A stretch of DNA of 64,000 nucleotides from Druceiella hillmani (Eukaryota > Arthropoda > Insecta > Lepidoptera > Hepialidae), in NCBI GenBank assembly GCA_039881145.1, contig JAYKKI010000008.1, positions 32,637,501 through 32,701,500 of the forward strand. Direction: 5' to 3'. Position 1 is the stretch's first letter. Each line of letters opens with the position of its first letter. A model generated the notes under the pieces. The model had not been told where the DNA came from. It worked only from the letters and a program-made list of their open reading frames with translations, and made no database searches. Below, piece by piece: positions 56,570-64,000 of the stretch. The position numbers and the translations under genes are program-made.

Positions 56570-58680
56570 GTTGTCATTCACCGTCAACTAATGAGGATGG
56601 TTTACCTTTATATGTTGTCGACATAGATCTGTCAGGAAGTAGAGGTAGACTAATAATACATTTAGCAATTAAAAATGCAGAAAGCAAGCAAAGTTTAGCA
56701 CCTAAAGAAACAGCTTCCGTTTTACACACTTTACCAATAACTAGCAACTATTCAGATTCATGTAACAAACGAAACGTCTTCAACAATGATGAAGATGGTG
56801 GCTTTTTTCCCGCTTCTGATGATAATAGAATCTACGCATCCACAAAGAAATTTGCCATGGATCAAGTTCAAGTTCACTGTAATCTTCGCCTTTTTCGAAC
56901 TTTTCTTGATCTTCCTCTTCGAGCAAATCATCCGCTTTTTCGAGCAAATCGTTTTTTCATTCAATTTTCAACTTCCTCTGCACTTAATTCACCGAATCAT
57001 CAAGCAACGACTGAAAATACCGTAAATGAAAATAAATTAGAACTTGTTAATAATAATGCGGTAGTTATGAATACTAGTACAAACAATTTTCCTGATAATT
57101 GTAATAACCAAATTGCTCCGAATATAGATAATATTGCTGAAGATATTCCACCAGATATTGATAGTATGGAGAAACCAAAAAAAAAGGTAATGGAACCAAA
57201 TGGTTGGGAAGATTCCGGACAAGAATATGTTTGGGGCGCCAAACTAAAAAAGATTTTCGGGTTAAACTTCTAAAGACAACCTGTGGGACCAGTTGTCAAC
57301 TGAAATGTTCTGCAAAAATTTGTTATGGTTAAGAAAACAACTTTTCAATGACTGTTGGAGCATCGCGTCATTGGTGCGGCAAAGAGAATACATAGCTCTT
57401 AATATAGAAGAAATCCAACCGACGTATCAATACAATTAACTAGATTTAAGTAGACAATTAAAAATGCTTTCCATTTTGACGTGAACGGTACGGAACTAAA
57501 GTATTTAAAACTTTATTCAAGAATACATTGGACATAACTGATAAATGCATTAGAACTAACAGAGAAAAAAATAGTATTACTGTTATACTAAAAGAAGAAT
57601 AAACAGAAAAGTATGGGAAACACAAAAAAGTGCTCTTTAATTTAATTGAAGGAGTAAAGAGTTGTATTAATAGTGTCCCTCGGATTGAGAGTCATTATTT
57701 ACGGGAATAAACAATAAAGGAATATATAATTGGTGAAAGATATAGATGATGAAAACTTTATCGGATATTTATTTTGATTCTAAAGAGGACTATACAAACT
57801 AAAAATATTCAATGAACGATTTAATATTGCTTTCTTCGTACTAAAGAAAGATCAATATGAGCAATATACTCAACACAAGCTGGAAGAAGGTCATGTGAAA
57901 GGTATTCAGAAAGAAGACTATAATCGACACCTAACTGAAAAAAAAGCGGTGAGGAAAAATCAAATGATGAGGAAATGGTATTGCGCACTTTCATTGTCGC
58001 AAGATAATAGTCCCGAACGATGATGTTTCAACTTTTTATTGTAAGCCTAAAATAAACTGTTTAAACTTTACTATATCTGAACTTAAACATGACACAACTG
58101 AATGCTTCTTTTCGGATGAATCTTAAGGAAACCGAGGGGCAAATGAAATAGGTACTTATATTCTTAAATACTGCAAGTAGTCTTCTTGTGCTGATGAATA
58201 TCTTGATGTAGTTTTTACTCCGATAATTACTGCAGCCGGCATAAAAACTATTTTATTATTAGAATAAATATATATGCATTATTAAACTTAAAAATTAAAT
58301 CCATAGCGCACAAGTTCTTAATACGTGGCGATACACAAAACGAAGAAGATGTAGGGCACTCTATGATTGAGAAGCAAGTTAAAATGTGTCTTAAATCCGG
58401 ACCAATTTATGTAGCTTCGCAAAACGTTTCTGCTGTCCATAGTGCGAAAAAACTTGGACACATTTCACTGTTAATGAAATGACTTATGGCAATTTCATAG
58501 ATATAAAACAACGACTAGTATCTAAACTCAATAAAAGTATAGATGGCCAAGTAGTAAAATTGTTGTATATGAAATTTACCAAGCAGAGAAAAACGAAAAT
58601 AATGATGTCTAAATATTATATAAAACTTCATACTTTGACCATTTTAAAGGGCTTGATTTAAACAAACGTACAAATAAAAA
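56570..58680 (+). pseudogene. decayed transposase-like gene, DUF7869-type family
   Basis: Conceptual pieces in all three plus frames line up in the order of a large insect protein family thought to be transposon-derived (often labelled DUF7869). They are 'SGQEYVWGAK' (57207-57240), a Cys-rich 'CGTSCQLKCSAKI' (57280-57320), 'VRQREYIAL' (about 57375), 'SVPRIESHYLR' (about 57675), 'LNFTISELKHD' (about 58062), 'GNRGANEIGTYIL' (about 58130), 'RGDTQNEEDVGHSMIEKQVK' with 'SGPIYVASQNV' (58327-58435) and 'YKTSYFDHFKGLDLN' (about 58625). At least half a dozen frameshifts and several stops separate them. The first 235 codons remain open, but a Ser-rich segment near 56860-56960 is read out of frame. The 5' splice acceptor shows it is not a processed copy. 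Function of the family is not established. This copy is dead. Confidence 0.78.
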
Positions 58681-58950
58681 TAATCGTCCATTTATCAACG
58701 TAAATTGGATATATCGGAAGGAAAAAAAAGGTGTGGAGAGCCTCATTGATGCTGGATATTACGCCTTTTATTAAGAAAATATATTTCAGTAAAATTTAAT
58801 ATACCTAATGCTGATTTTGATACCTACATATGTTTTGTTGATCTCATGAAAAGATCATGTAGTATTATTTTAAATATAAATAAAACTTTCACGTTTCATT
58901 GTTGTTTAACTAATATTCTTTGATACGAAAGAATATTTAGTTTTGTAAAT

Positions 58951-58964
58951 AAAAAAAAAAAAAA

Positions 58965-59016
<52 letters not shown>
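58951..59016. repeat. A-run plus (TA)n microsatellite
   Basis: Fifteen A residues followed by about 45 bp of alternating TA. It sits about 270 bp past the pseudogene. Confidence 0.92.
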
Positions 59017-59750
59017 GCCGTAACTTGTGTACCTATTGAAAAGGATCAGCCAAGCTATGATTGAGTTACTGACAAATTTTGACCTTAATAAAAATTTCTC
59101 AGTTTTGAGATATTTTAAAATTTCAAAAGATCCTTACTTTGGGTTGATCTTTTGGGCGCCACAACAACAAATTAAAAAAAGTAGGTAATAAAGCTTTTTA
59201 ATTCATTGAAATATTTTACGATAACGAATTCAGTTCTCTCAGAAAAAAATTCAAAAACATACTTTTTAGGAGTTCGTAAATTTCGTCGCCCAACTTTGAC
59301 TGTTTGTGTTGAAAAAAATGTACCGCTCAGAATGGACTAACCATTTTAAAAAATAATGATGTGATAAATGGCACAAATAATGCACAAATTATAGAAATAA
59401 AAATCTTACTGCCTTCAACTAAAAAAAAATATTCACACTTAACCACAGAACGTAAACATTAACCCTGTGTTTGAATTTTCATGTATGTGCATTTTTAAAA
59501 TTTTTTTTTTCGTGGCTACTTTTCAATACTCCTGAAAAGTAATAAAAGTAAAAAAAATAAAAATAAAATTCAATGTAAAGAAAATTTAACATATTTCTTC
59601 AAAAGGTGAAGCTTTTATTTTCGTTATACCAAATGTTGAAACTGCCTGCAATTGGCTTTAATGCATGTGAAACATCAAAGCAACAAAAGTAATTTAAGAT
59701 TGGAAACAATTTTAATTATGGTAAATATATTTAAAAAATAGGAAAAGTCG
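59017..59750. other. AT-rich non-coding stretch
   Basis: No feature recognised. Confidence 0.45.
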
Positions 59751-59751
59751 T

Positions 59752-59752
<1 letters not shown>

Positions 59753-59835
<83 letters not shown>

Positions 59836-59866
59836 TATATACGTGTGTGTGTATGTATGTATATAG
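59753..59866. repeat. (TA)n/(TATG)n microsatellite
   Basis: Three TA blocks separated by tatg units, ending in (GT)n and gtat repeats. It explains the 91-residue Tyr-Ile frame on the minus strand. Confidence 0.95.
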
Positions 59867-60269
59867 AATATTTTCACGAAAAAGATGAATTTTTTTTCAT
59901 TAGTATTCAGTAGAGAGTTCATAAAAATTAAGTAGGCGGGTTTTTTAAGACAAAATGATGGTCGATGTTGGATGCGGATCTCTAAGTAAGAGTGTCTGTA
60001 CTGCAAATATTGTCAAAGTTGAACGGAGTATCCGAATGCCCTCGGACTTACTTTGAATCATAGTCTTTGGCGGTATATGCATAAAATAATCCTTTATGAT
60101 ATAGGCTTCTAAAGTTTAAATCTATGTTCTACAAAAAGTTCTGAACGAAATGGATCTATTGCACATTTGGTCTATTTCAAATCGCGTCGTTTGTACAAAT
60201 TTTTCATTACTTTAACTATAAATCTTACATCTTAAAGCGGGATCTAGGAAAATAGATTTATTCGTCAAA

Positions 60270-60590
60270 GTATGGAAGAATGCTCCAGGGACTCCAATGT
60301 TATACCCATTGCAACACTTGCGCTCACTGACCTGCACAAATCAGGTTTAATAATGAAAGATGCTACCACTCGTTGGGCTAGGCAAAGATTATCTTCCGAG
60401 TCTAGAGCATTATTTCTCTAACTATGTCACTTTACCCTCCTGGTCAGATGCAGATCAAGATGAACCCATATCTACATTGGTCACCGAATTATACGGCGTA
60501 ATTTCCGCCAGCAGATCTGCGTTTCCCAACTGGAAACTCCGCTCTATTCCAGCCAAAGTTCATTTAAGATTCTATGTCATACAAATGTGA
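60270..60590 (+). pseudogene. possible coding relic of unknown identity
   Basis: Two overlapping plus-strand frames, 60270-60419 (MEECSRDSNVIPIATLALTD...) and 60360-60590 (MLPLVGLGKDYLPS...SWSDADQDEPISTLV), have balanced amino-acid and codon use unlike the AT-driven frames elsewhere, and the segment is GC-richer than its surroundings. They could be one frame broken by a frameshift. I do not recognise the protein, and a decayed retroelement is the most likely source. Confidence 0.3.
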
Positions 60591-60599
60591 GAGAAGTAT

Positions 60600-61890
60600 T
60601 TCATGTATAGAGAGTTCATTCATTCTTGTTCACCTTTTAATCATTGAAGACTAATTATTTATAAACAAAATGGTATGCTTATAATTATTTGTTTGCATGA
60701 AAAAATAAAAACGAACTTGTTAACTATGAGTAAAACTAGCATTACATGGTTCCGTATTTAAAATAATATTCAAAGGAACTCATTTTTCTCAATAGGTAAA
60801 CTTTTACAACATTTATGAGGTACGTGTTTACTTGCTAAGTCCGAGTAGAAGTCGCGCTAGGAGGATTTCGTAAACACATAGGTGTATACCAAAGTTTAGA
60901 TATTTAGGGAAAATAGTATTTTTCTATTTAACTGTTTAAAAATACTATTATTAAAATATTTTTCATTACGTACATATATGTCATTTTTAATGTTTAGTCT
61001 GTAATTGTTCTTTATTTTATAGGATTTTACGGACATCAATTCATAGCATTTATTATTTAAGTACTGGATAGGCTTAATATTGGATACAAATTACAACTTC
61101 ACGGGGATTGCCATTTTTGAGAGAGACGATTTAAAACAGGTTTTTAAGAAACATCATGAACCGCATCTGAGAGTTTAGTCTACTTGATTTAAATTTATGA
61201 GGTCAATGTAAAATTCACTTTTAAAAATAATTTTTTTTTCTTTGTACAATTAAAGTTATCTATATTTAATATGTTAATGAATTGACGATTTCTGTGTACG
61301 TATACAATTATAAAAATAAGTATTATCGTCGTTGCGATATGTTTATTTATAGAACATAAGAGTAACCTCAGTAATTTCTCCTTCGACTTGAAAAAATGTT
61401 TCACCATTAAAATAGGCAAACGAATTTATAATTTTTATTAGTATCTGAAATCTTATAAAGTATTTATTTACATGCGATTGGCATGCAAGTTTCAAACTTC
61501 GGTTGCAATAACTGCCTATCAATAGACCTACACATACTTTTATCTTTTCGTACAAGAAGCTCATTGTATAAGGATAATTAAGAAAGACCTGGTTGATTAC
61601 CTTTGGTGTTTTAAAAATGTTAAACTGGTGGCGTGCAGAGCCTTATAAGCAATTACGCGTACCTTGCCCTCAAAATATGGCCTTCATGCATTATATATTT
61701 ATGAATGTTTAAACATATTTAATTTATGATATTAAAGCGAAGTCTGCATTTTAGTTTATGTCGTGTAGTCCGAACGTACAAACTGATCGCGACCAGTACG
61801 TGTAACATTAGGTGAAACGTACAAACTTCATTATTATCTTGTGAAGTACAAAATCAGAAGAAATTGTCTTGTCGCAAAAGTTATCCATAC
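60600..61890. other. AT-rich non-coding stretch
   Basis: No feature recognised. Minus-strand frames around 61195-61564 overlap in different frames and have no domain. Confidence 0.4.
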
Positions 61891-62640
61891 CTAACTAAAA
61901 TTGATTAGGTCAATAAAGTTGTCGATTTTTAGAAGAATGCAATTTAATTGACTGAATTAGTTATTGTTTTACACGTTTTATGTTTGCGTTTATTAGCTTA
62001 TTATTGCATTTTCGTTATAACAGATTAAAACGGCGGTAATCGGCTGATTCAAGTGAGATTTTGCAATTAATCATTTATTAAAAAAATAATATGATTTAGA
62101 ATGGCATTTCGAAGCCAATTTTGAAATTAAATTCCGAATAAATGCATAATTTTCATAGTAATTAATGCAATAAGTTTTTGATTTCACTTATTTTCTTTTT
62201 ATAAATGAAACATTGTTAATCCGCTGTTAAAAACCTTTCAAATTTAGAATTAATTTTTTATATAAATTAAGGTTTGTATTTTCATATTCCATATTTTGTG
62301 TCACCGACAATCTCAATTAAGTATAAAGAAAATTTTAATACATTATTAATTGAACGGGAAACATTTTTCAAATTAATTTTCTTTTACAAAATAGTCGCGA
62401 GTGAAAATTATTTTAGTTAAACGTATTGATTTTAATGTGTATTATTTGATTTAATAAAAATAAACTGTTAAAATTTTATTTGTGTTGAACTACACTTGTT
62501 CAGATTTAAATAATTTGCCAAATTATGTTAAAAAGCATTATAGGCGGCTGTTTTTTATATGAATATTTATAATATGCTAACGCAAATTAATGATGGCTTT
62601 CAATCAAGTAGTAGGTATTTTATAGTGTGGATGTAGTGAT
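61890..62640. promoter_or_regulatory. ATTA-dense segment, possible regulatory DNA
   Basis: Homeodomain-type cores are densely packed (gcaattaatcatttatta, atagtaattaatgcaataag, acattattaattg, gcaaattaatgatggc) together with 'ggcggtaatcggctgattc'. Because the base composition alone gives many ATTA matches, this is only a weak suggestion. Confidence 0.22.
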
Positions 62641-62701
62641 TCTCAAAATGTGTGTTCGGTTCACAATTTAACACCACTTGCGATAATATATGTGTTAAGA
62701 T

Positions 62702-62768
62702 TAGAGAGGGAGCAAGAGAGATAGAGAGAGAGAGAGAGGGGGAGAGACTGAATGAGAGAAAGAGAAAT
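62702..62768. repeat. (GA)n purine tract
   Basis: Irregular GA repeat (agagagatagagagagagagaga-gggggagag) on the plus strand. Uniform purine tracts can form triplex DNA, and (GA)n is also the GAGA-factor recognition element in insects. Confidence 0.9.
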
Positions 62769-64000
62769 ATGACCTAGCATTTGAAGGTAAATTCTTGAAA
62801 AAGGCTGCACATACGACTCGTGTACTTTACATTTATTTCGACCTCATTTTGATTATCTTGAAATTTAGAACCTATTCGAAAAATAGAGTGAAAAATAATC
62901 GGAAAATCCCGCTCAAAATTTTATTTGAATGATTTTCCAAGGAAATCGCATGCCCTATTTTTCACATTTACTGTAATGCGATAAAAATTACATAAAACAC
63001 GTGTGTGCTGTAAAATAAGTGATCAAATAAAGAAGCGGTGAGCACAACTGTATATTATAACGAGCGAGAAAAAAGTAATTAAGAAACAATAGAAATAGAG
63101 AAGTTAGTATTCCCATCATTAAATTCGTAAAGTCAAGGTGTTTATTTCCTAATTTTCCATCGTTAATTTAAGTTCAATCCATTTCTCAAAATTATATTAA
63201 CAGTAAACTAATTCTGTCAATTTTACGGATGATGACACCTTCTGTACGTTATTAAGTACTAACACGGTTGTACAATTTTATAATTTCGCATCTACCTTGT
63301 CAAATTGAAAATGGGATTAAAAATATTTTTAAATTCAATCAGTAAACTCGATTAACAATGCGAGTCACGTTTCGCTATCGGACGAGCAAACACATTGTAC
63401 AATATTATCGTTTCAAAGTATTATAAAATAAAATTTCAACTATTTATTCTATTTTCTCAATACACAGTTGATGTTACTATAATCGCATCGAAGCTAGGTA
63501 AGGTGCAAAACTTGAACGCCATAAGTTTCTGCTCTAATTCATTTCCTTTGCTTTATTCTTTATCATACTTTACCGATCTTCTACCTGACTATATCTGTAA
63601 TCTTGCATTGTGTCATCTGAGCTTGATCAATTTTCATTATCTTCCCTATAACGTCGACTTTACGCTAATGACACTGTATTGCTGTGTTACGTCAACGTCA
63701 TGCAGCAGTCGTAGTTTGAGAGAAATACGCTATAGTCTTCAGTCATAATTATCAAATATTGTCTTCGGATACTTACGGGGCTCGTTTTCGATTATTGTAA
63801 TTGCGTTAGCATTGTGTTGCTTTAAAGATACGCATGAACGCACGCAAGTGCATACACACGCACGCTTAAACGCACAAATACACATGGTCATTTACGTATA
63901 CAAGCATAACTGATAGCAGCAGAATCTTTCTTGATTTCAACATTGTGACAAATATATATTGAAATTGTATTCAGGTTTTTTTTAAACGACTTTTTTCCTA
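62769..64000. other. non-coding stretch
   Basis: The plus-strand frame 63395-63748 (117 residues, Ser/Leu/Tyr-rich) has no domain or start support and is not annotated. A CA/CG-rich patch lies at 63839-63890 (gcacgcaagtgcatacacacgcacgc). Confidence 0.4.

Noticed and set aside
63395..63748. 117-residue plus-strand open frame
   Set aside because: Ser/Leu/Tyr-rich, no recognisable domain, AT-ending codons, no splice sites that make sense.

Overview
This window looks like AT-rich nuclear DNA from a moth or butterfly (Lepidoptera). No complete, intact protein-coding gene can be supported in it. The lepidopteran call rests on several mobile-element signatures. These are Helitron-like ends finishing in CTAG|T after a small GC hairpin (18842-18871, degenerate at 8017-8021), 3' tails of RTE-type LINEs with the 'cagcagtgga...gatgatgatg' ending (6240-6376, 37850-38012), LINE/SINE tails of the 'gagattgctcttgtagcaataag' type (43680-43877, 44721-44816), and 'agggttccgtacc'-type non-autonomous elements. 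Species cannot be named from the sequence.

Layout, 1-46 kb: long AT-rich stretches are interrupted every 2-4 kb by compact islands of higher GC, 150-500 bp each (about 3.3, 4.5, 9.4, 12.7, 13.2, 15.2, 17.3, 19.2, 20.8, 26.5, 30.4, 32.2, 34.5, 38.2, 41.3, 43.3 and 45.6 kb). Most carry no convincing exon. Two pairs of islands share long near-identical motifs (4619-4649 with 19213-19243; 17461-17487 with 30572-30598). I read this region as the intron or flanking desert of a developmental regulator, with clustered regulatory elements. The only reasonable exon candidate of a cellular gene is at 9476-9580 (+). It would be a GC3-rich 3' exon encoding 34 residues that end in an AT-hook-like KRGRPRR and a stop.

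Layout, 46-64 kb: GC islands disappear and the DNA is richer in hairpins, microsatellites and decayed transposons. The clearest coding relic is a transposase-like pseudogene at about 56570-58680 (+). It resembles the large insect family often labelled DUF7869-type, is broken by many frameshifts and stops, and still has a textbook splice acceptor at its 5' side. A LINE reverse-transcriptase fragment (jockey-like) lies at 22918-23190 (-).

Tandem arrays are prominent: 58 bp x 4.5 (2061-2320), 86 bp x 9 (11264-12036), 116 bp x 7 (15942-16753), 42 bp x 4 (23211-23392), about 98 bp x 7 (28572-29247), 124 bp x 2 (35687-35937), about 129 bp x 4 (40425-40935) and a diverged 60 bp array (49655-50000). 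Two of these have periods divisible by three and create long spurious open frames. Several perfect or near-perfect hairpins (notably 52493-52562, 46473-46522, 55166-55220, 33197-33257, 27822-27878, 35098-35135, 35585-35624) are not explained by the mobile elements recognised here. They are the most interesting unexplained structure in the window.
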